This document shows, piece by piece, positions 1 to 12,083 of a stretch of 64,000 nucleotides of DNA. The notes below the pieces were generated by a model that saw only the letters and a program-made list of their open reading frames with translations, made no database searches and was not told the origin of the DNA. How positions within the stretch are numbered: position 1 is the stretch's first letter; the number at the start of each line of letters is the position of its first letter. The translations under genes were made by a program, and so were the position numbers. Origin of the DNA: Hawksworthiomyces lignivorus (Eukaryota > Ascomycota > Sordariomycetes > Ophiostomatales > Ophiostomataceae); assembly GCA_002917075.1 (NCBI GenBank), contig NTMA01000073.1, positions 143,466 through 207,465 on the forward strand. The letters are read 5' to 3'.

Positions 1-437
1 AAAGAGAAAATAATAGTTTGCATTGGCTCTATGAAAAGAAACAAGAGTATGACAAGTCGAAAGTAAATGACAGTTTCGGTTATCAAAAAGGGGTGCTTTC
101 TTTACTCGTATTACTCGACTTGGATTGCAAACGGTGAAGAACGAGGACGAATTACAGAAATATCTTCGGGGAAGAACGCTAGGCAGAGGATTTGAACCAG
201 TGAAATAAGCCAACGTAGATGTAAAACTTTCGTAGTGGCACCTCCGCTGGAGGGGAGAAAAATCGTCTTCTGAGAGAAATACTCAAAATGCATTCATTTG
301 TCTACGAGGAGGCCGAGCAGTGAAGATGCGCTGTTTTCAGTGGATCGCTATTAAAAAACATGCACTATGTCTTAGACGCTTCTCCGCTGCTCTAAAGTTC
401 CCTTTTGCCATTTTTTTTCATGTGCCTCATCTTGATT
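1..437. other. Intergenic, no gene seen
   Basis: I see no supported gene here. It is the 3' flank of the minus-strand SDR gene that follows. The only open frames are short and look random. Confidence 0.5.
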
Positions 438-1235
438 TTAATCTGATACAGTGACGCCACTGAGTTCCGCCAGCTTCTGCAGCAGCTGGTCCTGTAATGC
501 CACATCATCCGCAATTGGGCTTGACCGGGCTGGGCGAGACTTATCGAAGTACTGACCTGTCAGCCCCTGTGCGGCGCCCTCTCCTAAGGCTGCGGTAATA
601 TAGGTGTCCACGGCCGCGTCCAAGCTGTCGGTTGCTGACGGGCCACCCATCTTTGTTGGGACCCAACCAGGGTTAGCAGCGTTCGCTACACAAGCCCGTT
701 CATCCCCGGCATGGCCATCAGCGGCGCCGCGCCACCTCCGCGCAAATGCCTTGGCTAGCATCACATTGTGCAGCTTGCTGTCATTGTAGCTGACTTTTAG
801 CGGAAGAGTGTCTAGCTTGGGCTGTCCGCCATGGTGCAGGCTAGAGGAGACAAAGACGAGGCGACGCGGACGATTTATGCTTGCTGTCAAGATGTATGGG
901 GCTAGAGTGTTGACCGCAAACAGTCGAGGGAGGCCAGAGGGCCCAACCAGTTGGGCCTGGCCGCGGTACAAGCCGGCGTTGTGGATGACGGCATCAAACC
1001 GGCCGCCTTCGCCGACGAGCTTGTTGGCCGCGGCGGCTAGATCTTTTGTTTCTTGGATGCTGGACAAGTCGCCGACGAGCACTGCCTCGGCACCTGGGCA
1101 CGCCGCTTCAGCATCGCGGGCACGCTGAGCATTACGCGCATGCAGGGTCACTTTGTGTCCTTGGGCAACAAGGCGCTTGGCCGTCAGCAGGCCCACGCCG
1201 TCGGAGGAGCCAGTGACGAAGATGCGGGCCATCAC
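438..1235 (-). CDS. Short-chain dehydrogenase/reductase (SDR)
   Basis: An intact 265-residue single-exon SDR, probably NAD(P)(H)-dependent and cytosolic. The Rossmann cofactor motif TGSSDGVG is at residues 8-15. An N-N-A-G-type motif appears as HNAGLYRG, a serine cluster (FVSSS) precedes the active site, and the catalytic Tyr/Lys pair is in YNDSK. NPGWVPTKM is the usual P-G segment after the active site. The layout resembles WWOX/retinol-dehydrogenase-like fungal SDRs, so the substrate cannot be read from sequence. It lies tail-to-head with the RdRP gene on the same strand. A second Met follows the first, so the start may be either codon. Family assignment is secure and the reaction is not. 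Confidence 0.88.
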   Translation of the reverse strand: MMARIFVTGSSDGVGLLTAKRLVAQGHKVTLHARNAQRARDAEAACPGAEAVLVGDLSSIQETKDLAAAANKLVGEGGRFDAVIHNAGLYRGQAQLVGPSGLPRLFAVNTLAPYILTASINRPRRLVFVSSSLHHGGQPKLDTLPLKVSYNDSKLHNVMLAKAFARRWRGAADGHAGDERACVANAANPGWVPTKMGGPSATDSLDAAVDTYITAALGEGAAQGLTGQYFDKSRPARSSPIADDVALQDQLLQKLAELSGVTVSD

Positions 1236-1571
1236 GATTAGTTCAATAAGCCTGCGGCGCTCGCATAAATCGACAATGGAAAATCGAACTAATATAGAAG
1301 AACGTGAATTTGGAATTAGATTTGTGAATACAAAAATAAATCAAGCAGCGCAAGCAGGCAAGGGAAGCTGAGTCGGTCCCTTGGTCCTCTTAATTATTAA
1401 TACGGAACCGCCTTGCGCAGCCAGCCAGCTAGCCTCGACACACCAAAGCTCGTCAAACTTATCTCCGACTTTCCTGCGCTGGATAAATCTCTGGGGAATA
1501 GCTCCCTACCAAATAATGTCTACAATTATACACTAAATTATTGCATTTTATTTCCTTTTCTTGAATCCGAC
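1236..1571. other. Intergenic, SDR promoter
   Basis: A 336-base spacer between two minus-strand genes. It must hold the SDR promoter and the 3' end of the RdRP transcript. I see no other element. Confidence 0.4.
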
Positions 1572-4500
1572 TTAGTAGATTGATATGTGGTTTATTCTGA
1601 GTTGATCAATCTGCAATTCGACATTGACGATCCTGGACTTCTTGCTGAGCTCAAGCTCGCGTAGCAGCGCACATGCCGCAATGATCCAGAATGACTGTAT
1701 ATCGTTGCTCACTCTATGCGCTTCCCTTGGAAACTTAGTAGAGTATTGTTCTTGGGACGTCTTATGGCTGTACACGCAGGCTAGGCAGAGATTCAAAGCG
1801 TCTAGACGTTCCGCGTAAGAGACTGCGCGCGCAACCCCTTCGCTTGCGTCACCGCTATCGTCCGCTGCCTGTGGCCGGAGCTGCGATGTGATCCAAGAAG
1901 ATATCCGTTCAAACTCATCACGAAGCTTTCGTGACCGATCCCGCTGTCGCTGGCTCTGGGCGCCAGTTTTGTTGATGATGGAGCCGATGAAAACCTCCAA
2001 CTCGGTGATTGGCAGTGTGGGATGCTGAGAAAAGTCCTTCATCGTCTCGAAAATATCGCTCTCGTAACTATTTGTTTAGTTAGCATGAGAATCCTTTAGT
2101 TGTGACAGATGAATAGCGCTCAATTGTAGCATGGACGCACGCTGCGCGGATGCGCTCTGCTTTTTCTCTTTTCTGTTCCCAACCCCAGCAGCCCAATTTT
2201 TGGCATTCGGCGGTAGCCCACCCCAAAAAGCTGTCATAAAAAGCGATCTGCTCGTTTTCGTTCCTGCCTGTAGATGTCTGGACATTGCTTTGCCAAAATC
2301 GCTTTTCATCAATAGCGCGGTATAAGAGGCCAAGCGTCTTCATCGATCGGTAGTATTTGTAACTTGGAGCATCAAGACCATGAACATCATCATTGTCGTC
2401 GTTGGATGGATCTGCAAACTCTTCCAGCTCAATGTCAGAGCGATCATAGACGTGCACTAATGGGCCGGGAGCAAGGAAATCAGGGCGGAATTTCTTAGCT
2501 TGCGGCAGCTGCCGGAAGTCGGCCGCAATGCCGGTTTTTGAAAAATCTACAGCAGTCGAGTGCATTGCGGCAATTTTGATGCATTCATCCTCTCGTGTTC
2601 CTCCGTCCAGCTGGTCCGCTAAAATCATGTGCCGCATCGCAATGATCCCAAGATAGTCCGTTTGCATAAAATTAATGAAGAAGTCAGCAATGTCTTTGGT
2701 CTCGACTCTGCGTCCGATATTTACGGGTTCCTGCCGCGGGTAATCAGCAGCCTCAAACGTGCGCAATGTCGGCACAAAGCACACGTTCGGGTCCCAGATG
2801 ATGTTGAATATATCACCGTCGAGGTCGCCACCGCTCAGCTGGCTCGGCAGATCGCGCGTGCCGCGGCTGCTGAAGACGATGCAATTACAGAGGTCCCGCA
2901 GCGGATGACCTTCAGGCGGGATGATGTTGCGTGCGCGTTGAATATCGCCAGGATGCAAAGCTGGCGACCGGGTGACGAGAAGCGGAGAGAGGTTCGTGGG
3001 AGGAGGTTTGAAGCGCTGAGACTTGGATCTTATTTTTGACTCAAACGTTACATATACCTCCCCTTCCTTTAGAAACCTGGTCTCGTCCATCACACCGAAA
3101 AGAGTGATTCCATACGGGACAAATATGTGCGCTTTTTCTTTCAACAGGCGGAGTTCGCGGAGGATGACTGCATCGGACGCGCGGCGCAGGAATGGGTCAC
3201 TTCGGTAGTCAAGCCCAAACTTGTCGGCCAGATGAAGCAGTTTGTGCAACTTGATCGCCGATCCCACGGACTGAGCCTTCATGAAGTTTGCCATGTTGTA
3301 GGGACTAGACGCGATGAGCTGCAGCTCCCCCAGGGCTGCGTTCTGAAGTCGGATGAACCAGGACCTTGGCACGCCCATATCTTCCAGAATCTTGATCAGC
3401 TGCCGGTTGAGATATAACGATATGGGCTGAGATGCTGTATCGCAGATCTCCAAATTCGCCGTCTCGCCGCTGTCAAACTTGGTCATGGATTTGCGCAGCC
3501 GAATCTGCCGGCCGGATAGACGTGTGTCGAGCGACAACATCCCTTTGGCACCTGCAAAGCGTATTTGAAAACAAGTCGGGTAATTTTTACTTAGCGGTAG
3601 GTGCTTCCAAACAATCTTGGCGGCCTCTAGCGAAATGGTGCCAACGCCGTCACTGAATACGCGGGTGCCGTCGGCAGATTCGACATCGGCAACGTCGAAA
3701 ACCACCTCGATGTCGTGGTCTGCTATCGACACGGCGAAGGGTGTTTCCGAGAACGCCTGCCCGATTCTAGCAGCACACCGCGCGGGCGAATAAATTTCAT
3801 GGAAATTCCCCAGCCCGGTAAGAATATTGAAGTAGGTCTGGAGATGGCCACGGTCGTCGAAAAAGGGTGCGGTAAACCACATAGAATGCGCGCGTAGAGA
3901 CGAGTGCGACCAGCCAAGAAAATTATAGGTGCGACCAGCCACTTGAATGCCCTTTTCCATGAACTCTTTGAAGCGACTGTAGACTTGGCTAAATTCTGTG
4001 CGGTTACTAAAACGCAAGCCCTGGCCATCTTCATCGCAGAATTGCACCCGTATGAAATAGTCGTTTTGATTTGGATATTTGCGTAGTACTCGATTCTTAT
4101 TCTCCAGCTCTGGGCCGTGCAGTGTGATTCGTGTTGGTGTGACGACGACACGGTTGATCGGCGTCTGGTTCTGCCTAGAGAGAGCAGAGCCGTCCTGGAC
4201 ATCAAGTCCATCTCGAAGACCCTTTTCCGTGTCAAGAAGAAAGTCAACCAAGGCAGGAACCTCAAATAAGCTGGGATCCTCGTAGTCTGGAGTAGGCCAA
4301 TCTATGATATTGAAAAGTCTCTTCATCGCGTGGACAGATACCGGAGACACACCACGAATTTCAATGAGCTTTTTCGTCAGGTCGACCACAGTATCAGGAA
4401 GCAGGTACGTATTATACACCAGAGCTTGTAGCTGAAGAAGCAGGGGGAACGGTAGCGAATTCTCCGTCGTTGCATCAGATAAAACAGTCCTTAGCCGTCG

Positions 4501-5355
4501 CAGGCTAGAAGAAAAATCAGAACCTGAGGCTTCTGGCACCTCGGACCGGGTAACTCTCAGACTTCCCAAGTCCTTAAGCCGCTTCATCTTGCGATGAATC
4601 TGGGAAGCAGTCACGGCAAACCGGTACACCAAACACATACCCACTATTGAGGAGTGCCTTGGGTTTAGTGCAGTGAGGCGAGTTCGTTTGTTCTCCTGGC
4701 TAGGGTCCTTTGCAGAGAAGAACAGGGGCACGCTCATCAGTGTAAGTATGAGAGACCCATCGGCGGACCAGACGATTTCATAAATGCTGCTGAGGGGGAC
4801 CTGAATCAGCACACCATCGTTTCGTTCGATAACGAGATGCTTCTTCCCGAAATGCAGTGAACCAGGACGCTCGTCAGTAAGTTCGGGAAAGAAAGTGAGC
4901 CTATCATCGAGAAACTTGTAATAGCCGCAGCTGAAACGGAGCATGTTAAAATACTCGAGAGGATCACGGTTGGCATTCTCTCCTGCATTCGTAGGGCGAG
5001 GAAGGTCTTTCGACGCCTTGGCGTCGTTTTCTGTATGCATAGATAGACTGCGGAGTGTTAGAGGATCTGGCGACCGATTGTTCTGCTTGCAAAGTACATG
5101 TGAATGAAGGATGGTAAGTCGAGATGTTGGGCGCCGACCGTTTGGTTTTTTAATTTCACCATGGGCATCCAGAAATCTTTGAGCATCTTCCATCTTAAGA
5201 AAGGTGACAAAAGCATGCTTCTTATGAGGAGACTTATCACAGTCGTAGGCAGAATCCGCAATGTTCAGTTTTTTCATAAATGGCTCAAGTTGCAGTCTCA
5301 GACTTTGCTCATTCAGGTTGCCCTGAGCAGGGAGATTTCGGAGTATAACTTCCAT
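1572..5355 (-). CDS. RNA-dependent RNA polymerase (RNA silencing, Rdp1/SAD-1/QDE-1 family)
   Basis: Model: complement(1572..2067, 2141..5355), 1236 residues. The 73-nt intron 2068-2140 has donor GTGCGT, branch TGCTAAC and acceptor AATAG, and it joins the large frame to a C-terminal exon in phase. An RRM-like fold occupies about residues 1-90. The eukaryotic RdRP core spans roughly 400-1030. The catalytic double-psi barrel signature DLDGD is at about 843-847, within SGGDLDGDIFNIIWD. The enzyme makes dsRNA from aberrant or foreign RNA for Dicer in quelling or meiotic silencing. Length and the N-terminal RRM fit S. pombe Rdp1 and the SAD-1/RRP type better than QDE-1, which is an inference. The catalytic triad is intact, so it looks functional. 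Confidence 0.92.
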
Positions 5356-6714
5356 GCTCGATCAGGGCTGTAGAGAACACATAGAATTACAGAGCTAAGC
5401 ACATCGAAATAGGTTTATTAACACAAAAAAAAGGGGGTTGGGAGAGGGAGGAGCAAAAAGAAAGGTAAGAGACGCAAAGTTGAGGAGTTCTCGTGTTTGT
5501 GATAAAAGACTGGAGTGAAAGGGAAATGAAAAGTTGCGAGATGAAGAGAGGAAATAGGGGGGGGTGAAGAGGGGTAAAATGCGATGCACGAAAGAAGGAG
5601 AGGCATGAGAGAAGAGACGAGAGAATGAAGAATAAACACGTGTGAGATCCTTCTCACAATCAGTATGGCGAGAGCAGCTTGAGATTGGGCAAGATGAATG
5701 CAATCCAAACCAGCCAGAATGTCGCCGTGAGGTGCCGCAAGGCTGCGACGTTGACTTGCAGTTAACAAGCAAGCAATATTGACGACGGATGATTGGACTG
5801 AGCAGTCTGGGAACGTCTGCATGCACACACCCTATTTGGGCTTCTAGAAATACTACGCATAGTTACCTCTGTAATCTCTCCATGGAGAAGACTCATATCT
5901 GGGATGTCTCTGGTGATGTGCAAACGCGGTCAAATAGAGCAACAAGACCGTTTGCAGCTTTCACGGAAGGAACTGCGTGCACAGACGGCACCCGCTTTCA
6001 AGCATACGTTAAGTCGGCATTCTAGCTCATGTAATATGTACGGAGTGCATCTAGCATGGCGCCGGTGGCTCGGCATGGGAAGTCTTAATGTGATCAAGAT
6101 TCGATGACTAATAAAGAAAAAGACCTTTTCCATTGTTTCTGTGACGATACCACCAGCGCCGTATTTTGTTTTGTTCTGCTCTGGCGTGCTGTTTAGCCTT
6201 TCTCCTGCACACGGGATCGCATCCATGCTCATAGAGGTTAATGCGGTTAACTCTCTACGACTTCTCTCTCGCATTCTGCTAGCCCGTCGATCCACTCCGC
6301 GCCGTATCGCCAGTGGTCTGCACATGAAGCAAACTAGGAAGTACTCTTCCCCGCCAACATGCCCCACCATCCATACATGCCGAACCGCAATCCCGCCGCG
6401 CTGCATCGCCGGTAGACGGCAACAGTCCCTTGGGGTGGCTCGTTGCCGCGGAATGTCCACAAATCAGATAGTGGATGCAGTGTGTTTAGTTCCACATGGA
6501 GGCTCTTGAATCGATCCGGCCGTGAGACAGGTATTTAAATGCAAGCTCATGCCCGCACGAGCTTCCTTGGCGCGAATTTCACAGACTGCGAATTGACTTG
6601 CTTATTACATTCGATCACTGCTATAGACTTCTTTTGTGCTTGACGGTGCGTCATCTGCTTCATTAATACTGTTCTCGTAGGTAATTCTGCAACAGAGGTG
6701 AAAATAGCGGAATC
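5356..6714. promoter_or_regulatory. Divergent intergenic region (RdRP / barrel-hydrolase)
   Basis: About 1.36 kb between the divergent RdRP and barrel-hydrolase genes, so it should contain both promoters. On the RdRP sense strand, 5410-5640 is strongly pyrimidine-rich, a common fungal promoter feature. Open frames inside are low-complexity and not convincing. Confidence 0.4.
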
Positions 6715-8352
6715 ATGGCTACCCCCGGAATGCTCTTCGTAACCATGCAGCCCAAGCCGGGCTTGTCTCTGGACCAGTTCCACGAGTGGTACAACAATGA
6801 GCACGGCCCGACGCGGCTGCGGCTGCACAATATCTTTTCCACGGGCCAGCGCTTTCGCGCTACCGACAACCTGGAACCCACGTTCCTTGCCACATACGAT
6901 CTCGAAGACATGGCGTGGCTGACCAAGCCCGTGTACACAGACCTCCGGGCTCACCGCACTCCCCGTGAGAGCGAGACTCTTAGCCAAATAGACGTTAACC
7001 GGCAGCTATTTGACCTACAATCCACCTTGCAGAGCCCGGATTTTGTCCCTGCCGCAAACGCTGCCGGTGACGAAGGAGACGGCCGCGTGCTCGTCTTTGT
7101 TGAAGTGACGCCGACAGATGCCGAGGGCGCTGAAGCCGAACTAGTGCGCTGGTATAAGGAGGAGCACTTCGCTATGCTGAGCAAGGTTCCCGGCTGGCTC
7201 CGCTCCCGGCAGTACCGGACATCGAGCTTGGACAATGGCCCTCTCCGTCTGATCACGTTGCACGAATATGCCAAGGTCAATGGACTGGGTGGACCAGAGC
7301 ACAAGGCATCGATGGCGACGTCCTGGCGTGAGGAAGTATTTTCCAAGTACGTGGGGCACAAGGGCCGGCGCACCTATTCGCTGTTCTACGTGTTTGGGCC
7401 GGCCCCGCGAGACGTTGAACACCTCGCCAAGCTCCCGGCGGCCAAGGCATTCGTTTCTGCCGATGCCAAGACCAAGACTACACCCAACGTCCACGACGCG
7501 ACAGCGACTCTTGAGTCGTATATCACTACGCCAGACGGCTTGGAGATTCCCTACATCTTGGAGGGAAACCCTGCTCCTGACGCTCCAGTCTTGGCCTTCT
7601 CCAACTCCCTGCTTACTTCGCTGCATATGTGGGACAAGTTTGTTGCAGTCTTGAAGAAGAACCGACCCAACTACCGCATCCTCCGATACAACCAACGTGG
7701 TCGGCATGCCATTCCCTCGCCGCCTGTTCCAGCGACTGTCGAGATGCTAGCTGATGATCTCTCGCATCTGCTGAAGGCATTGCGTATCTCCAAACTGGAC
7801 GCGCTTGTCGGTGTCTCGCTGGGCGGCGCCACGACGTTCCAGTTTGCACTGAAGTACCCAGACCAGGTAGCAAAGTTTGTGGCTTGCGATTTTAATATGG
7901 TCAGCAGCGAGACAAACACCAAGGCCTGGATGGAACGTATTAGCATCGCGGAGAGCACCGCCGAAGACGGCACGCCGGGGATGCAGACACTGGCAGGTCT
8001 GACTGTTCCTCGCTGGTTCCACCCCCTCACGCTGCAGAACAAGAAAGAGGAGACGCAGGAAATGACCTCAATTGTGGCCACCAACGACCTCGAAGGCTTC
8101 AAGTATGGTTGCCAGGCACTCTGGACATTTGATATGCGGGAGGCCTCAAAGGGATGCAAGGTCTCAGGTTTGTTTGTTGTTGGTGAAGGCGACGGGAAAG
8201 GTGCATTGGCCAAATCTATGGAGGGCTTCCGTGGTGTTGTCGGCCAGCCGGGCGGTGAGAAAATCGACCTCAAGATTGTTCCGGAAGCGGGCCATCTGCC
8301 GATGTATGAGAATCCCGAAGCTTTCTGGGAAAGCGTTAAGCAATTTCTGTAA
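6715..8352 (+). CDS. Fusion: two dimeric alpha/beta-barrel (EthD-like) modules plus alpha/beta-hydrolase
   Basis: An intronless 545-residue protein with three modules. Residues 5-105 and about 120-250 are two related dimeric alpha/beta-barrel (EthD-like) units, each with a W-Y/H core (FHEWYNNEHG and VRWYKEEHF). Residues 265-545 form an alpha/beta-hydrolase like 3-oxoadipate enol-lactonases. The nucleophile elbow GVSLGG puts Ser at 368. The catalytic His is in AGHLPMYENP at 527. The acid residue is unassigned. The module pair without hydrolase recurs at 60464-61285, and a stand-alone hydrolase of similar type lies at 23579-24490. A barrel that cyclises, isomerises or dehydrates a small molecule, coupled to a lactone or ester hydrolase, is a reasonable inference. 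The substrate is unknown. Confidence 0.88.
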   Translation: MATPGMLFVTMQPKPGLSLDQFHEWYNNEHGPTRLRLHNIFSTGQRFRATDNLEPTFLATYDLEDMAWLTKPVYTDLRAHRTPRESETLSQIDVNRQLFDLQSTLQSPDFVPAANAAGDEGDGRVLVFVEVTPTDAEGAEAELVRWYKEEHFAMLSKVPGWLRSRQYRTSSLDNGPLRLITLHEYAKVNGLGGPEHKASMATSWREEVFSKYVGHKGRRTYSLFYVFGPAPRDVEHLAKLPAAKAFVSADAKTKTTPNVHDATATLESYITTPDGLEIPYILEGNPAPDAPVLAFSNSLLTSLHMWDKFVAVLKKNRPNYRILRYNQRGRHAIPSPPVPATVEMLADDLSHLLKALRISKLDALVGVSLGGATTFQFALKYPDQVAKFVACDFNMVSSETNTKAWMERISIAESTAEDGTPGMQTLAGLTVPRWFHPLTLQNKKEETQEMTSIVATNDLEGFKYGCQALWTFDMREASKGCKVSGLFVVGEGDGKGALAKSMEGFRGVVGQPGGEKIDLKIVPEAGHLPMYENPEAFWESVKQFL

Positions 8353-11300
8353 CCTATATAATATGAGAGAAGGTGATAGAATAGCTGTATTCGTTAAAGA
8401 TTCTTACTGAGCTTCTAGAGCCTAGGAGTTGAGAGTACCTCGAGCTTTATTCTCATGGATTTGTGTAATGTAAGGAACACCCGCATCATTTTGATTTCTC
8501 CTTTATTTTCCCCACGATACCAGCACAAGTGCCTTGGGCAACTTCTCTGCGTGTGTGATATCTCCAGACCAGAAGATATATATATTTATCCTATAAGGGC
8601 TTTTATCACGCAGATTTGGGTTTGTTATAGCTACTTTTTCTGACGGTTAGCTTTTCTGGCTTCATTGTCGCCGTAGCATATCTTCTTTGCTGCATATTTT
8701 ACAGCTACTTCAAACTTACTCTACGTAGTTCAGGGGCCTGCTGATACGGTTCACATTATCTATTATTTATAACAGCCCTGTGTATGAACAAGTGTATCGT
8801 AGAGCATCCCTTTTTTTCCCACTCACAAAGGAGATGAAATCGACGTGAGGATAGAGGAAGCTGGGAACAACTTTCTCATATATATATGTATGTATTTTCT
8901 GTGGCTACTTGGATCCATAGCATAATTAAAAGCATATACTGAAAGATGGAATTCAAGGGCAGAAAAAGATAATGTGGAAGAGACATTGGCTTGTACTTTC
9001 ATGAAATCCAGTTCAATCGGGGATGCATTCACATATGGCATTTACCCGAATTTGACCCTCTCCTGTTCAATGGGGTCCATGAATGTGCTGTTGTTATGCA
9101 GTGGCTACATATACAATGAGAATTTATCTCTACATTAGGAAACCAACTTAGAAACAATACGTCATAGGCGTAATAGGTGTCAGTTTCTTGTAACAAACAA
9201 TTTTATGTTATCCATTTCAATATAACCGCAGGGCTGATTATTTTAAGTTTGGCAGTTTTGCAATGGGCAATCCCCTCTCGGAAAAAGAGCATGCTAGAAT
9301 TTTGAAGTGCTTTCAGGAATGCATTCTTAGTTTGTTCTTTTCTCCTTTTCAAAAATTTCAGATTTACATCTTTGCATCTCCTTTTGTACGTGAAGCTGAG
9401 TGTATCTCCTTGGATTTCTATGATTTATACGAATTGAACAATTTGCGACTGGTTTTCAAATCGATATTTGTGTATCTTAAAATAAACTAGATATGAAAGT
9501 CAGTTGTTTCTTAAAAAAAAAAGCCGCAATTGCTTTCTTCTTTTTATCTTCTAGGTTCGTACAAAAAAAAGGAAGGGGGGTAGGTGGGAGGGGTCCATTT
9601 AAATTAAGATTCAGGTCACCTTCTCGGCTCTAGATTTTCTTTTCATCATGCCGTCTTCTTATTGCAAGAGTATTATTTCATGAATTAGATACAGCTTATT
9701 TTGATCTTTAATTCCACTTGCTAAGATTTACATCGGTTTCTCTCCATAAAAAAATTAAGAGAACCAAAATTGCATTATTAAAACAACATTTGCAATTGGA
9801 CAATGGGAATCTCAAATGTATATATTGTATACATCTTCCCGTTGTGAAATTATCTTAAGACCAAAATATCGGACATCCGATGGGATGCGTGAACACTGCC
9901 TGCATGATTTAGCCGTATATGTGAACATTTCCCAGTTTTCTTCTTTTGAAATTTTGTTGAGAGTATTCCCAAACAAGGAAGAGAACCGTGTATAATTGTC
10001 AAGGCCGCAAATGATATTTACAAATACGCAATGTCTCAAAGATCGATAGAATCTAGGAATTTAAGTTCTGCGCTGCCTCAGATGGAGTGATCATTCATTC
10101 TTCATTGAGATAAAATAATCTCATTATTCCGTTTTTCTGCTCTGTCAAGGCCATTTTTCTGTAATATCACATATGCTCCAGGAAATTCAGAATCGAAACC
10201 CTGTTATTTCATAAGTTATGTCGTACATATGAAGATCTGCTCTAACTTTCATTTGTCGGTTGGTGAATCTGTCGAGAATATCTGTATCAAACGACGTGTC
10301 AGACTACATTCAAACATTAAGCTGCTTGCCAACTTTCAATTTCTCGATTCCAAAATCACAGTGTGTCATTTTGTGGACTAAGCACAATGACGCTGCTTGA
10401 GAAGAGGAAATCATTTTATTCAGCGGCCGTTTCCATGATGGGTTGAATCATGCATATCTTCGGATGTCAAATGATAAGTGCTGCGCTAATCCACTTATTT
10501 GAGGGAAAGCTAGCATACAGTATTTGGTTTACCTGCTTGGGTTGCACATTGAGCTAGCAATCAAAAAGTGAAAAATCTGCTCTCTCCCTTTCAGCATCCT
10601 ATGCTTTGTCTACTACTCTTATTATTCTTTTGAAATTTCAATAGCTGCTTCATATACTTGAGAAGCTTTAATATGCCATTGAATATAAGGAAGACGATAC
10701 TAGAATCTATCTTGATGTGATACGATAAGAAACAAAAGAAATCGATTCTGAAGGCGAGAAAAAACGCTCATCAGTATATTATGAAGCAAATGTATCAGTC
10801 TGAGAAGTATCTAATACATTCTGGAATTTATTGCAAGTTTAAAATAGCAGGGGAATCAATTGTTTACTGCCACTGAGTTGCCATTAGGTATAGAAGATAT
10901 TGATTTAAACATAACAAAACGTCAATGGCAGTATTTCAAACCGACATCTGGCCCATTGCGGGTAGTATTAAGGATGAGAGTTGAAGGCTATTTTTTGACA
11001 GAGATAGATGGTTGCTTATCATCGCTCAGGCTAAAGCAGCATCAGTAACTGTGGTAACGATGAAAATGGTGACTTTAAACCTCCCTCTCCCGCATGATAT
11101 GTCATCCAACACCGCTGCCGATGTTACCGTCTTACCGTTTTCAAAGCATCTGCTTTTTTATAAGCTTCTTCACCTCCCCTTACATTGGCTTAATTTTCTT
11201 TTAAAGTTATATGTATATTCCCCTTTTTTCCCCGTGCTATATTTTGAAGCTGTACCTGGCAGGAGGGGACGTATCGTGCTCTCTTTGTTAATGCTCTCAG

Positions 11301-12083
11301 CTGTTCTTTTCTCTCTCATAATTTCAATTCTTTAGTTTATCATGCTCCATATTCTTGGAGTACCTGGTACTTCTAATTTTGCACAACACGTAACAGACGA
11401 AAGGCAAGATGATTGAAGCAAACAAGATTCACTTGGGAAGACATCGCTTTTCCCTCGAGGCCCAGACCTACTCCTCGACGATAATATGTTCCCGCGGTAT
11501 ACGAGAAACAAAATACAGTGATTAGAAAATCCAATGACATGAGTGGTCGGATTTTCTCTTTTTTTGTTAAAGACTTAGCCAGGTGCCGGTCGCTTGGACT
11601 GGGGTATATTGCTTCCCGGCTCCGAAAAGAGACAAGGTCCTATGCTTATAGTTATATTTATCCAATGAGTTGAAATGTATTCATCATCGGTAGAATATGT
11701 TTACCTTTATTATCGCGCTCGCTCCGCATCTTCTCCATTACATCGACGCACTTCAGCCGTCCGACTGTCCTAATTAAGAAATGTTTGCTCGCATTGCGAA
11801 AGAGCCGGAAGAGCAAGACGATAACGACAATGCCGGTTAAAAATCCAGCACTCTCTTCGTCCGTCTCCCCAACTATGTACAACGATCCATGGTATAGTTG
11901 CAGAAAGACTTAAAACCCTTCTTTCTCACCTTTCTTGTCTCTTGGCATCTGAGCCTCCTGTTTTTGTTTTGCTTTCCTACTCCTTTCTTAGCAGACATTT
12001 CTCTCAAGCCTCTTCGTGTCACACTTTGGGTCGAACAAAAGCCAGCAAGTTGAATTTGCTTGTTTATTTACTAAGAAGGCATC
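8353..12083. other. 3.7-kb AT-rich region without recognisable genes
   Basis: Stop-dense and AT-rich, with A/T runs (for example 9512-9522). All frames are short and without family resemblance. I see no tRNA, no clear transposon protein and no tandem array. It could be long UTRs, promoter sequence for the secreted cytochrome gene, or a fully decayed repeat. Confidence 0.5.

Noticed and set aside
5395..5828. Two overlapping minus-strand frames of 143 and 136 residues upstream of the RdRP
   Set aside because: Low-complexity Ser/Leu/Pro sequence produced by a pyrimidine-rich promoter, and both frames are open over the same stretch.
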